Origin: Cupriavidus lacunae
GTDB lineage: Bacteria; Pseudomonadota; Gammaproteobacteria; Burkholderiales; Burkholderiaceae
DNA length: 45,759 nt
Reading direction: 5' to 3'
NCBI RefSeq assembly: GCF_003353055.1
Contig: NZ_QKWJ01000060.1
Location: 291 to 46,049, forward strand
Under the pieces are notes generated by a model. The model was not told where the DNA came from and did not search any database. It was given only the letters and a program-made list of their open reading frames with translations. Positions 16,233-24,701 of the stretch are shown piece after piece. Numbering within the stretch: position 1 is the first letter of the stretch; each line of letters starts with the position of its first letter. The translations under genes and the position numbers were made by a program.

Positions 16233-17050
16233 TACACCGACACGGGTCCGTTGTCGGCATGCCATCCTGGCAGCAGGCGCATCAGCGCGCCGCTTTCCAG
16301 CCACTTTGCTGCATGCGTGGTGGGCAACAGCGCGACGCCGTAGCCCAGCATGGCCGCATGCGCCATCGCCTCCGGGTCGTCGAAAACCATCCGCGTGCAT
16401 TGTGCGACCTGCGCCTCGTCGCCGGCCTGGTTGCGCAGCGTATAGGCGCGCAACCGGCCGGTCGGGCCCGATCGCCGCACGATGCCGTCAAGGACGGCAA
16501 GGTCGCCAGGGTGCGCAGGAACGGGCCTGCCTTTCATATAGGCGGGCGATGCCGTCACGATGATGTGGGTGTGGACGAGTTCTCGCGCCACCACGCCCTC
16601 GGTCAGTTCGATGCCGCCACCGATCGCGGCATCGAAACCGTCCTGGATCAGGTCCACCGGCCGGTTCTCGAAGTGCCAGTCCGGCACGATGGCGGGATAA
16701 CGTGCCAGGAACTCGCCCAGCAGCGGCACCAGGTACTCCCTGCCGAATGCAAGTGCCAGGCTGACCTTGAGCATGCCTGCGGGTTTGCCTGCGTCTTGAG
16801 AGGCGCCGGCAAAGGCATCGCGCAACGTAGAGAACGGACCTGACACCTGCCGGAAGAACTGCTCGCCGCTGTCGGTCAGGGTGATCTGGCGCGTGCTGCG
16901 CTGGAACAGCCGCACGCCTAGTTGTGATTCCAGCCGCGCAACGTTCTTGCTGACCGCTGCAGGGGTGATGCCAAGGCGTCGTGCCGCCGCCGAGAAACTG
17001 CCGGCTTCAGCACTCCGCACAAAGGATTCAAGGAGGTTCAGGGCTTCCAT
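16127..17050 (-). CDS. LysR-family transcriptional regulator
   Basis: 307 residues. The N-terminal winged helix-turn-helix (1-60) is canonical: MEALNLLESFVRSAEAGSFS, AARRLGITPAAVSKNVARLE, LGVRLFQRSTRQITLT. A periplasmic-binding-protein-like effector domain covers about 90-295. It is the CrgA/DsdC-like type common in Burkholderiaceae next to short-chain dehydrogenases. It is transcribed divergently from the SDR at 17162 with 111 bp between the starts, and that gap contains ACCAATGGT (17064-17072) flanked by AT-rich bases, a possible LysR box. It probably controls the SDR and itself. Confidence 0.93.
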   Translation of the reverse strand: MEALNLLESFVRSAEAGSFSAAARRLGITPAAVSKNVARLESQLGVRLFQRSTRQITLTDSGEQFFRQVSGPFSTLRDAFAGASQDAGKPAGMLKVSLALAFGREYLVPLLGEFLARYPAIVPDWHFENRPVDLIQDGFDAAIGGGIELTEGVVARELVHTHIIVTASPAYMKGRPVPAHPGDLAVLDGIVRRSGPTGRLRAYTLRNQAGDEAQVAQCTRMVFDDPEAMAHAAMLGYGVALLPTTHAAKWLESGALMRLLPGWHADNGPVSVYYPSKKLLPPKTRVFIDFVVDAFRDREFAARFGAP

Positions 17051-17161
17051 GGCACCAGTTTATACCAATGGTTGAAGAAGTTGATGCTGACTCATCGCTA
17101 CCGGCGACGCAATGTACAGACCATACTGACTTCACCAACCTTTCTTGCTCAGGAGCACTTC

Positions 17162-17902
17162 ATGACCACTCTCTCCGGAAAAGTCGCCTTTGTCACCGGC
17201 GGCGCTCGCGGCATCGGCGCAGCCATCGTCCGCCGCCTGGCGCGCGAAGGCGCAACCGTCGCCTTCACCTATCAGCAGTCGGCTACGACCGCTAATGCAC
17301 TGGCAGCCGAGGTCGAAGCGGCTGGCGGTCGCGCACTGGCGATCCAGGCAGATGCCGCCGATGCCGCTGCGCTGACCGGCGCGATCAACGGTGCCGCACA
17401 GCAGTTCGGCAGGATCGATATTCTCGTGAACAATGCCGGCGTGCTGCGGCTGGGCCCGGTCGAGAGCTTCTCGCTGGAGGACTTCGACCAGACGCTTGCT
17501 GTCAATGTGCGCGCTGTCTTCGTCGCCGCCAAGGCCGCGCTCGCGCACATGGGGCAGGGCGGCCGCATCATCAATATCGGCAGCACCAATGCCTACCGGA
17601 TGCCGTTCCCTGGCGGCAGCGCGTATGCGATGAGCAAGTCCGCGCTGCTGGGGCTGGTGCAAGGCATGGCCCGCGACCTGGGTCCGCGCGGCATCACCGT
17701 CAACAACGTCCAGCCTGGCCCGACCGACACCGACATGAATCCGGAAGCCGGCGAGTTCGGCGCGACGATGCATGGCCTCATGGCGTTGCAACGCCACGCG
17801 ACGCCGGACGAGATCGCGGCGATGGTGGCCTACGTCGCCGGTCCGGAGGCTGGATTCGTCACGGGCGCAGGCCTGACGATCGACGGCGGATTCAGCGCCT
17901 GA
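17162..17902 (+). CDS. SDR-family oxidoreductase (FabG-like)
   Basis: 246-residue classical short-chain dehydrogenase. The start MTTLSGKV is set by AGGAGCAC six to seven bases upstream. It has the cofactor loop TGGARGIG (about 12-19), the NNAG motif, catalytic Ser in NIGSTNAY, and the YxxxK pair in SAYAMSKSALLG, then the PGPTDTDMNP loop after the active site. The C-terminal GAGLTIDGGFSA is the usual tetramer interface. No acidic residue follows the second strand where NAD enzymes have Asp, so NADPH is more likely. The substrate is unknown; control by the divergent LysR is expected. Confidence 0.93.
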   Translation: MTTLSGKVAFVTGGARGIGAAIVRRLAREGATVAFTYQQSATTANALAAEVEAAGGRALAIQADAADAAALTGAINGAAQQFGRIDILVNNAGVLRLGPVESFSLEDFDQTLAVNVRAVFVAAKAALAHMGQGGRIINIGSTNAYRMPFPGGSAYAMSKSALLGLVQGMARDLGPRGITVNNVQPGPTDTDMNPEAGEFGATMHGLMALQRHATPDEIAAMVAYVAGPEAGFVTGAGLTIDGGFSA

Positions 17903-17956
17903 TCTATCAGCGGCGCAACGGTTGATGATGCGTGTTGTGATGACTGGAGTCGTCCG

Positions 17957-18763
17957 TTACCGCCCAACGCCATACCGCGCGGCGGGCTGGTCACGCGAAA
18001 GCTTGGGACCGAGCGTGGCGCGTGCAGCCTCGAACGTGTTCCAGTCGGCCAGGTCAGGCAACGACGGCACGGTGATCACCTCGCCCTGGTCCAGCCCTGC
18101 CAGGGCCGCATCGACCAGATCGTCGCCGCTCATGACCCCAACCCATTGCGGCAGGTTCTCGACCGGCTGGCCGGCGATGTCCCAGAACTCGGTGCGGGTG
18201 GCGCCCGGCAGGACTGCCTGTACGCGTACGCCCTTGCCGGCAAGCTCATGCTGCAGCGACTGGGTGAAGGCCAGCACAAACGCCTTCGAGCCGCCGTAGA
18301 CGCCATTCAGGACCTCGGGCGCGACCGCCACGACCGAGGCGATATTGATGATGGTGCCCTGGCCACGCGCCACGAAGGCCGGCGCGGCGGCGTAGGTGAG
18401 CCGGGTCAGGGCCGTGACGTTGAGCTCGATCATGGCCTGCATCCTGTCGACATCCGATTCCAGCAGCGGTGCCGCGCCGCCGAAGCCGGCGTTGTTGACC
18501 AGGGTGGTGATGCTGGCATCCGTGCGCAGGATCTCTTCGATGCGTCGTACGTCGGCTGCCTGGCCAAGGTCCGCGGTCACAATCTCGACCGACCGGCCGG
18601 TATCGTCGGTAATCCGGCGGGCCAGTGCTTCCAGCCGCGCGCGGTTGCGCGCCACCAGGATCAGGTCGTGGCCCCTGCGCGCCAGGCGGTCCGCATAGAT
18701 GGCGCCGATGCCGGAAGAAGCACCGGTGATCAGGGCGGTGCCGGAATGGTGGTGGGTTGTCAT
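17957..18763 (-). CDS. SDR-family NAD(P)-dependent oxidoreductase
   Basis: 268 residues. The cofactor motif is TGASSGIG (about 14-21), followed by LILVARNRARLEALA with Arg residues favouring NADPH. NNAGFGG, the catalytic Ser in INIASVVAVAPEVL and YGGSKAFVLAFTQSL complete the classical set. The C-terminal region (LSRDQPAARYGVGR) resembles the DltE/YqjQ-like group of short-chain dehydrogenases. GGAGCTTTGAC precedes the ATG. It is convergent with the preceding SDR (54 bp apart) but only distantly similar to it, so this is not a recent duplication. Upstream lies a degenerate stretch with an AraC remnant. Substrate unknown. Confidence 0.9.
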   Translation of the reverse strand: MTTHHHSGTALITGASSGIGAIYADRLARRGHDLILVARNRARLEALARRITDDTGRSVEIVTADLGQAADVRRIEEILRTDASITTLVNNAGFGGAAPLLESDVDRMQAMIELNVTALTRLTYAAAPAFVARGQGTIINIASVVAVAPEVLNGVYGGSKAFVLAFTQSLQHELAGKGVRVQAVLPGATRTEFWDIAGQPVENLPQWVGVMSGDDLVDAALAGLDQGEVITVPSLPDLADWNTFEAARATLGPKLSRDQPAARYGVGR

Positions 18764-18971
18764 GTCAAAGCTCCAGAATCAGTGAGGGAGGGAGTGTTCG
18801 TGGCGGTCGGCCTGGATCGGCCGGCTGCGTGCAACGAAGATTAGGAGCACAATGCCATGACACCAATGTCGTAGATGCCACCTTTTCTGCCATACGCTCA
18901 CAGAATGCCTTTCACTGCCCTGAGGAGACCGACAAGCATCACGTGGCCCTTGCCCTCTATCCGGCCGCCAT

Positions 18972-19108
18972 GCCATCGATGTGGTGGCGCGGGATACCGG
19001 CTTCGGCGACCGCGAGCGCATGCGGCGTGCCTTCCTGAGGGCGTTCGGCCAGCCCCGCCGCAGGCGATCCGGCGCATGGCGCGCGGCGATGCATTGCAGA
19101 CTGCCTAG
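18972..19108 (+). pseudogene. AraC/GlxA-type regulator C-terminal remnant
   Basis: Codons from 18972 read AIDVVARDTGFGDRERMRRA then FLRAFGQP, the second helix-turn-helix of GlxA/FtrA-like AraC regulators. At about 19053-19056 the frame must shift by one base, in a run of four C, to continue PPQAIRRMARGDALQTA and stop at 19106-19108, a normal end for this family. The first helix-turn-helix and the DJ-1/PfpI-like N-terminal domain are not found upstream. It is therefore the debris of a deleted regulator. It stands beside an SDR, a common partner of such regulators. Confidence 0.65.
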
Positions 19109-19174
19109 GCCCTGCCTGGGATGACGGTGGCGGGCCCGCGGGCTGTGGCGCGCCGGGGGCAGAGTTGAAAACGC

Positions 19175-19201
19175 ATGTATCCAGCGGCCGTGCTGATACA
19201 T
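19175..19201. promoter_or_regulatory. inverted repeat ATGTATC-N13-GATACAT
   Basis: Perfect 7-bp arms (19175-19181 and 19195-19201) lie 150 bp upstream of the response-regulator start. The same GTATC/GATAC core recurs as a nested palindrome at 26509-26559, before the epoxide-hydrolase-like gene. An autoregulatory site for the adjacent OmpR-type regulator is a reasonable guess. Confidence 0.45.
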
Positions 19202-19350
19202 AGCCATACAAAGAAGCCAGGCGCCGGTTCGTCAGCGGAGATATCTTGCAAGCAAACGGCGGCCGGAGCGCCGGGCACCGTATTGCGCTACCCTTTCGGT
19301 GCCCGGCGCCGCGCCTGGTGGTTTCCAATCCAAATACCAAGGTGACGCCG

Positions 19351-20094
19351 ATGGACGCACACCCCGACCACATCCTGATCGTGGATGACGACCGCGAAAT
19401 CCGCGAACTCGTCTCCACCTATCTCACCAAGAACGGCTTGCGCGTCACTGTGGTGCCGGACGGGCGGCACATGCGCGCGTTCCTGGACGTCAACAGCGTC
19501 GACCTGATCGTGCTCGATGTGATGATGCCGGGCGACGATGGCCTGGTGCTGTGCCGTGAATTGCGGGCGGGCAGGCACAAGGCCACCCCGGTGCTGATGC
19601 TGACCGCGCGCAGTGACGAGACCGACCGCATCATCGGCCTTGAAATGGGCGCCGACGACTATCTTGCCAAGCCGTTCGCCGCGCGCGAGCTGCTGGCCCG
19701 CATCAAGGCGGTGCTGCGCCGGACCCGGATGCTTCCGCCCAACCTGCAGATCACCGAGGCCGGGCAGTTGCTTGCCTTTGGCGACTGGCAGCTGGACACC
19801 ACCGCGCGCCACCTGATTGACCAGGATGGCGTCATCGTCGCGCTGAGCGGCGCGGAATACCGCCTGCTGCGCGTCTTTGTCGACCATCCGCAGCGCGTGC
19901 TCAACCGCGACCAGCTGCTCAGCCTCACGCAGGGCCGCGAAGCGGAAATGTTCGAACGCTCGATCGACCTGCTGGTCAGCCGCTTGCGCCAGCACCTCAG
20001 GGACGATGCCCGCGAGCCCCGCTACATCAAGACCGTGCGCAGCGAGGGCTATGTCTTCTCGACGCCGGTGGAGATCCGGGAGGCACGCCAGTGA
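19351..20094 (+). CDS. OmpR-family response regulator
   Basis: 247 residues. The receiver domain (about 6-120) has the acidic pocket VDDDRE (D12-D14), phospho-acceptor D56 in LIVLDVMMPG, the T/S switch in MLTARS, and K107 in DDYLAKPF. The C-terminal winged helix (about 150-240) has the OmpR features LSGAEYRLLRVF and RSIDLLVSRLRQHL followed by IKTVRSEGYVF. The start at 19351 gives the standard N-terminus; weak AAGG upstream. The stop shares GTGA with the kinase start, so the pair is translationally coupled. It lies convergent to the efflux outer-membrane gene, which may be a target. Confidence 0.95.
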   Translation: MDAHPDHILIVDDDREIRELVSTYLTKNGLRVTVVPDGRHMRAFLDVNSVDLIVLDVMMPGDDGLVLCRELRAGRHKATPVLMLTARSDETDRIIGLEMGADDYLAKPFAARELLARIKAVLRRTRMLPPNLQITEAGQLLAFGDWQLDTTARHLIDQDGVIVALSGAEYRLLRVFVDHPQRVLNRDQLLSLTQGREAEMFERSIDLLVSRLRQHLRDDAREPRYIKTVRSEGYVFSTPVEIREARQ

Positions 20095-21395
20095 ATCTCC
20101 GTGCCTTGCCCTGGCCCCGCACGATGGGCTCGCGGCTGTTCCTGATCCTGCTGGCGGGCCTGATCGTCGCCCATGGCCTGTCGTTCGGCGTACTGTTTGC
20201 AGAGCGCTACATCACCGCGCGCCAGGTCATGCTCGGCACCCTGGAGACCGACGTCTCCACGTCGATCGCCATCCTGGACCGCCTGCCGGCCGCGGAGCGC
20301 CCGCAATGGCTGCGGTACGTGAATCGCGGCACCTACCAGTACATACTCGGGCCGGGGCTCGCAGGCGTGCCGGAGATGTCCCCGCAAGCCAAGGAAGTTG
20401 CCGACCGGATCATGGAAGCGAGCGGTGGCCGTTTCCCGGTCAGGGTGGAGTCCATCCCCGAGCAGGGCAAGCGCATGCAGGCGCACCTGACCCTCAGCGA
20501 TGGCAGCGCGCTGACCATCGACGTGCATCCGAAGCCGACCCCGGTCGCGCAGTGGCTGCCCTACGTGCTGGTGATCCAGTTGCTGCTGCTGGTCCTGTGC
20601 TGCTGGCTTGCCGTGCGGCTGGCGATCCGCCCGCTGGTGGCGCTGGCCAATGCCGCCGACGCGCTCGACCCGAATGCCAGGACCCAGCCGCTGGGCGAAA
20701 CCGGGCCCACCGAACTGGTACGCGCCGCGCGCGCATTCAACGCCATGCGCGAGCGCATTGCCCGCTTTGTCGAAGAGCGCGTGCAGATCCTGGCCGCCAT
20801 CTCCCACGACCTGCAGACGCCGATCACGCGGATGAAGCTGCGCGCCGAACTGGCGGAAGACTCCGAAGACAAGCGCAAGCTGGTGCACGACCTCACCGAG
20901 ATCGAGACGCTGGTGAAGGAGGGACTGGCCTACGCGCGCGCCACGCATGGCGATGGCGAGAAGCCCTCGCGGATCGACATCGGATCGTTCGTTGAGAGCC
21001 TGGTCTACGACTACCAGGACACCGGCAAGGCCGTCACCATCGTGCAGAGCACCGGCGGCGCGATCGAGACGCGCCCGCACGCCTTGCGCCGCATCCTGAC
21101 CAACCTGACCGACAACGCCATCAAGTTCGGCGGGGCGGCGGAGCTGAGCGTGCAGCGCGAGGACGGTGGCGCGGTGATCATCAGCGTGCGCGACCGCGGG
21201 CCCGGCATCCCGGCAGAACAGCTCGAGTCCGTGCTGCAGCCCTTTGTCCGGCTCGAGGCATCGCGCAACCGGGAAACCGGCGGCACCGGCCTGGGCCTGG
21301 CGATCGCTCACCAGCTTGCGCTGGCGATCGGCGGCTCGCTGACGCTGCGCAATCGCGCGGGCGGCGGTCTGGAGGCGCTGCTCAGGGTCGGTTGA
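20091..21395 (+). CDS. sensor histidine kinase
   Basis: 434 residues from a GTG start overlapping the regulator stop, with GGGAGG well placed upstream. Two transmembrane helices (about 15-37 and 153-175) enclose a periplasmic sensor of roughly 115 residues with no named domain evident. HAMP follows (RPLVALANAADAL), then the DHp H-box AAISHDLQTPITRMKLR with phospho-acceptor H239. The ATPase domain has the N-box NLTDNAIKFGG, G1 DRGPGIP and G2 GGTGLGLAIAHQLA. The architecture is EnvZ-like. The periplasmic signal is unknown; the efflux genes that follow suggest envelope stress or a toxic compound. Confidence 0.95.
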   Translation: MNLRALPWPRTMGSRLFLILLAGLIVAHGLSFGVLFAERYITARQVMLGTLETDVSTSIAILDRLPAAERPQWLRYVNRGTYQYILGPGLAGVPEMSPQAKEVADRIMEASGGRFPVRVESIPEQGKRMQAHLTLSDGSALTIDVHPKPTPVAQWLPYVLVIQLLLLVLCCWLAVRLAIRPLVALANAADALDPNARTQPLGETGPTELVRAARAFNAMRERIARFVEERVQILAAISHDLQTPITRMKLRAELAEDSEDKRKLVHDLTEIETLVKEGLAYARATHGDGEKPSRIDIGSFVESLVYDYQDTGKAVTIVQSTGGAIETRPHALRRILTNLTDNAIKFGGAAELSVQREDGGAVIISVRDRGPGIPAEQLESVLQPFVRLEASRNRETGGTGLGLAIAHQLALAIGGSLTLRNRAGGGLEALLRVG

Positions 21396-21411
21396 GCCGC
21401 CGCCCGCTGCA

Positions 21412-22890
21412 TTACCAGCCGCCTCCCAGCGCGCGGAACGTGGCCACCGCCGCGCGGGCATTGTCGGCGCCCACGCGAGCCTGCTGGTCGCGCGCGGCCA
21501 GCAGCAGGCGGTCTTCTTCCAACACTTCGAACAGGCTGACCGCGCCGCCCTTGTAGGCGTCCTCGGCGGCGCCGCGCGCACGGGCCTGGGCATCCACTTC
21601 CACGGTCAGCTCCTTGTCCTGCAACTCCAGCTGGGTCAGCGTAATGATCGCGTTCTCCACATCCTCGGTGGCGCGCAGCATGGCCTTGCGGTAGGTGGCC
21701 AGGGCTTCGGCGTTGGCGCCTTTGGCCTGCGCCACTTCCGCGTCCACCCTGCCGAAGTCGAACAGCCGCCAGCGCAGCCCCGCGATCGCGGCGGGCTGGA
21801 ATGCGGACGCCGTGAACAGCTTGCCGGCAGAGAGGCTCTCGAAGCCGAGCAGCGCTGACAGCGAGAGCTTGGGGTAGTACTCTGCAGTGGCCACGCCGAT
21901 GCGCGCACTGGACGCCGCCAGCCGGCGCTCCGCGGCAATCACGTCCGGGCGGCGTTGCAGCAGGTTGGCCGGACCTTGCGCCACGGCGATCTTCGGCACG
22001 GCGGTGCGCCCGGCAGGCGTCACGAGTTCGGCGGCATAGGTGCCAGGGTGCGCGCCCATCAACACATCGAGGCGGTTCAGCTGCGTCTCCAGTTCGATCT
22101 GCAGCGGCGGGATGGTCACGCGGGTCTGTGCGAGCTGCGCTTCGGCCTGGGCGCGTTCGCGCTCGGCGCCGATGCCATCGGCCAGCCGCAGCTGCACCAG
22201 CTCGAGCAGCTTTGCATTGGTCCGCACCTGCTGTTGCGCGATGGCGATGCGCTGCTGCGCGCCGCGCACGCGGAAGTAGGCATCGGCCGCTTCGGCGACC
22301 ACCAGCACGCGCACGCCCATGTGCTCGGCTTCCGCGGCCTGGGCCTCCGCGCTGGCCGCCTCGGCGCCGCGCCGCAGGCCGCCGGCCACGTCGATCTCCC
22401 AGCTTGCTCCCACCCCCGCGCTGTACAGCGTCGTGTTGCGCTCAAAGCCCGGCGCGTTCTTGCCGAGGCTGCCCAGGGGCGCTTCCAGCGACTGGTGCTG
22501 CTTGCTCACGCTGCCGGACAATGATGCCTGCGGCAGCAGTTCGGCGCCGGCGTGTCTGGCCGCGGCGCGGGCCTGGTCGACCCGCGCAATGGCCGCCGCC
22601 AGGTCGAGGTTCTGCGCCAGCGCGCGCTGGATGACCCGCGTCAGCGCGGGATCGTCAAAGCCCAGCCACCAGCTGTCCAGTGACGGCGCCGGCGGCGTGG
22701 CTTCGCGGGCTTCAAGGGCCGCTGCATGCGGATAAGCAGCGGGCATGTCCGCGGCGGGCGTGCGGTAGTCGGGACCGACCGCGCAGGCGGCCAGGCTGAC
22801 TGCGACGCTGGCCGCGAGCAGGGTGGGCAGGAGGCCGGCGATACCGGCGCTGATGCGCCGGACGTGGTGGCGGGATGGGGTTTGCGGCAT
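21412..22890 (-). CDS. outer-membrane efflux lipoprotein (NodT/OprM type)
   Basis: 492 residues from MPQTPS, with AAAGG upstream. A lipoprotein signal peptide ends in lipobox LAAC (C36), after which the mature protein starts CAVGPDYRTP, the usual NodT-family opening. Two OEP repeats give the long coiled-coil barrel-tunnel halves, with blocks NLDLAAAIARVDQARA, ASWEIDVAGGLRRG, LLQRRPDVIAAERRLAA and LRWRLFDFGRVDAEV. It forms the outer-membrane channel of a tripartite pump. It is divergent from hxlR and the HlyD/DHA2 genes, with a shared 123-bp control region, and convergent with the sensor kinase (16 bp apart). Confidence 0.94.
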   Translation of the reverse strand: MPQTPSRHHVRRISAGIAGLLPTLLAASVAVSLAACAVGPDYRTPAADMPAAYPHAAALEAREATPPAPSLDSWWLGFDDPALTRVIQRALAQNLDLAAAIARVDQARAAARHAGAELLPQASLSGSVSKQHQSLEAPLGSLGKNAPGFERNTTLYSAGVGASWEIDVAGGLRRGAEAASAEAQAAEAEHMGVRVLVVAEAADAYFRVRGAQQRIAIAQQQVRTNAKLLELVQLRLADGIGAERERAQAEAQLAQTRVTIPPLQIELETQLNRLDVLMGAHPGTYAAELVTPAGRTAVPKIAVAQGPANLLQRRPDVIAAERRLAASSARIGVATAEYYPKLSLSALLGFESLSAGKLFTASAFQPAAIAGLRWRLFDFGRVDAEVAQAKGANAEALATYRKAMLRATEDVENAIITLTQLELQDKELTVEVDAQARARGAAEDAYKGGAVSLFEVLEEDRLLLAARDQQARVGADNARAAVATFRALGGGW

Positions 22891-22933
22891 TGGGAGACCT
22901 TTCAACGAGCAACGGGTACGTCACCAGCGAAAA

Positions 22934-22973
22934 ACTAACTTGCATGATGATAGTTACTAGTCTAGACTAACTT
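22934..22973. promoter_or_regulatory. operator cluster between efflux OMF and hxlR
   Basis: Two direct copies of ACTAACTT (22934-22941 and 22966-22973) flank an inverted AGTTACTAGT (22952-22961) and a perfect 12-bp palindrome TAGTCTAGACTA (22958-22969). The cluster is AT-rich against a GC-rich background and lies between two divergent starts. A weak promoter towards hxlR can be drawn (TTGCAT 22940-22945, 17 bp, TAGACT 22963-22968) that overlaps these elements. HxlR-type repressors bind dimeric sites in such positions, so repression of both arms is likely. Confidence 0.6.
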
Positions 22974-23013
22974 TCAAATTGATAGCAACTACATTTTCAA
23001 GAGGAAGCCGATC

Positions 23014-23502
23014 ATGCACAGAAAGCCACTTGGTGACCCCCCATGCCCCGTCGCCCGCACTGCGGCCCGCATGGCCGACAGCTGGAGCGTGCTGATCCTG
23101 CGCGAAGCGTTCTATGGCGTGACCCGCTTCGATGAGTTTCAGCAGAACCTGGACATCGCCCCCAATATGCTCACCCGCCGCCTGAACTCCCTGGTGGAGC
23201 AAGGCATGCTGGTGCGGCGCCAGTACTGCGACCGGCCCCCGCGCTCTGAGTACCTCCTGACCGACCGCGGCCGCGACTTCCGCCCGGTGCTGCTGGCCAT
23301 GCTGGCCTGGGGCAACAAGCATCTCGCGCCCGAGGGTGAAAGCGTGCAGCTGGCCGACCGGCGTACCGGTGCGCGCGTCGAGCCGGTGCTGGTCGATGCC
23401 GCCAGCGGCCGCCCCGTCACCGGCCCCGATTACCACATCGTTCCCGGCCCGGCGGCTACCGAGCGCATGCGCCAGCGGCTGCGCTGCTCGGCCGAGGCCT
23501 GA
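23014..23502 (+). CDS. HxlR-family transcriptional regulator
   Basis: 162 residues. The HxlR winged helix is clear: CPVARTAARMADSWSVLILR, then FYGVTRFDEFQQNLDIAPNM and LTRRLNSLVEQGML, with the wing RPPRSEYLLTDRGRDF. A conserved N-terminal cysteine (C11) may be redox-sensitive, as in some relatives. The C-terminal 55 residues (LADRRTGARVEPVLVD and so on) match the tail of the HxlR subgroup linked to efflux pumps. GAGGAAG precedes the ATG. It is the first gene of the plus-strand efflux operon and probably represses it and the divergent outer-membrane gene. Confidence 0.93.
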   Translation: MHRKPLGDPPCPVARTAARMADSWSVLILREAFYGVTRFDEFQQNLDIAPNMLTRRLNSLVEQGMLVRRQYCDRPPRSEYLLTDRGRDFRPVLLAMLAWGNKHLAPEGESVQLADRRTGARVEPVLVDAASGRPVTGPDYHIVPGPAATERMRQRLRCSAEA

Positions 23503-23548
23503 GCCGAGCGCTCCACCCATCGCTCCATCGATATCTCCATCCATGCCA

Positions 23549-23567
23549 CTACGCAGGCGGTGCGTAG
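23549..23567. promoter_or_regulatory. perfect hairpin/operator CTACGCA-N5-TGCGTAG
   Basis: A 7-bp perfect inverted repeat with a 5-base spacer lies in the 92-bp gap between hxlR and the membrane-fusion gene, 28 bp before the latter's start. No T-run follows, so it is not a classical terminator. It could be a second operator or an mRNA structure that sets the hxlR to pump expression ratio. Confidence 0.4.
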
Positions 23568-23594
23568 GTCCTGAAAGTAGAAAGGAAGTGCCAC

Positions 23595-24701
23595 ATGAGC
23601 AGCAACACGCTGACTGAACGGGCGGGTACCGAACCCGTTCCCGCGTCGAAATCCAAGGCCAGCCCCAAGCGGCTGCTGGCGTCCGGCGCGCTGGTCGTCG
23701 CCGCACTGGCCGGAATCGGCTATGGCTACCACTGGTGGACCTCGGCCCGCTACCTGCAAAGCACCGACGACGCCTACGTCGGCGCCGATGTCACAGTGAT
23801 CGGCGCCAAGGTCGGTGGCTACATCGCCGAAGTCGCGGTGACGGACAACCAGACGGTTCATGCGGGCGACGTGCTGGTGCGCATCGACGACCGCGACTAC
23901 CGCGCCGCACTGGCCAAGGCCGAGGGCGCCGTGGCCGCGCAACAGGCACTGCTGGCAAACCTGGACGCCACCGCGCGCCTGCAGGAGGCGGTCATTGCCC
24001 AGGCCAGGGCCGGCGTCACGGCGACCAATGCCGACACCGTACGGGCGCGCGACGACCAGGTGCGCTACGCCAGCCTGGTGGCGAAGGCGGCTGTTTCCAT
24101 CCAGAGCTCGCAGAAGGCGGACTCGGACTACAAGCAGGCACAGGCTAATGGCGAGAAGGCGCAGGCCTCGCTGCTGGCTGCGCAGCGCCAGCTGGAAGTG
24201 ATCGGCACGCAAAAGCAGCAGGCGCAGGCGTCGCTGGCGCAGGCCATTGCCGAGCGCGACATCGCGAAACTGAACCTTGGCTATACGGAACTGCGCGCGC
24301 CCGTGGACGGCACCGTGGGCAACCGGCGCGCCCGCGTCGGCGCCTTTGCCGGTGCCGGCAGCCAGCTGCTGTCCATCGTGCCGGCCAGCGGGCTGTGGGT
24401 GGACGCCAACTTCAAGGAAGGGCAACTGGCGCACATGCGCGCCGGCATGCCGGTCGAGATTGAAGCCGATGTCCTGCCGGGGCGGGTCTTCCATGGCCAC
24501 GTGACCAGCCTGGCGCCCGCTACCGGCGCGCAGTTCAGCGTATTGCCGCCGGAGAATGCCACCGGCAACTTCACCAAGATTGTCCAGCGCGTGCCGGTGC
24601 GGATCCGCCTGGATGAGCAGGATGCCCGGCTTGGCGTCCTGCGTCCGGGCCTCTCGGTCGTCGCCCTGGTCAATACGCAGCCCGGCAAGCAGGTGCAGTG
24701 A
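23595..24701 (+). CDS. HlyD/EmrA-family membrane fusion protein
   Basis: 368 residues. A cytoplasmic tail of about 26 residues is followed by one transmembrane helix (27-47) and the family entry motif STDDAYVGADVTVIGAKVGG. A biotinyl-lipoyl-like half, a coiled-coil hairpin (about 110-215, Ala/Gln/Lys-rich) and the returning lipoyl/beta-barrel half (LGYTELRAPVDGTVGNRRAR) follow in order. AAAGGAAG precedes the ATG. It bridges the inner-membrane DHA2 pump encoded next and the divergent outer-membrane lipoprotein. Its stop overlaps the pump start by one base. Confidence 0.94.
   Translation: MSSNTLTERAGTEPVPASKSKASPKRLLASGALVVAALAGIGYGYHWWTSARYLQSTDDAYVGADVTVIGAKVGGYIAEVAVTDNQTVHAGDVLVRIDDRDYRAALAKAEGAVAAQQALLANLDATARLQEAVIAQARAGVTATNADTVRARDDQVRYASLVAKAAVSIQSSQKADSDYKQAQANGEKAQASLLAAQRQLEVIGTQKQQAQASLAQAIAERDIAKLNLGYTELRAPVDGTVGNRRARVGAFAGAGSQLLSIVPASGLWVDANFKEGQLAHMRAGMPVEIEADVLPGRVFHGHVTSLAPATGAQFSVLPPENATGNFTKIVQRVPVRIRLDEQDARLGVLRPGLSVVALVNTQPGKQVQ

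Larger units (their letters stand above)
18764..19350. other. 587-bp region without an intact gene
   Basis: The stretch holds the SDR leader, an AraC-type regulator remnant (18972-19108) and, nearer the response regulator, a 27-bp inverted repeat (19175-19201). Frames on either strand longer than 80 codons have Arg/Ala/Pro-rich compositions typical of GC-rich antisense reading and no start signals. I see no other feature. Confidence 0.6.
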
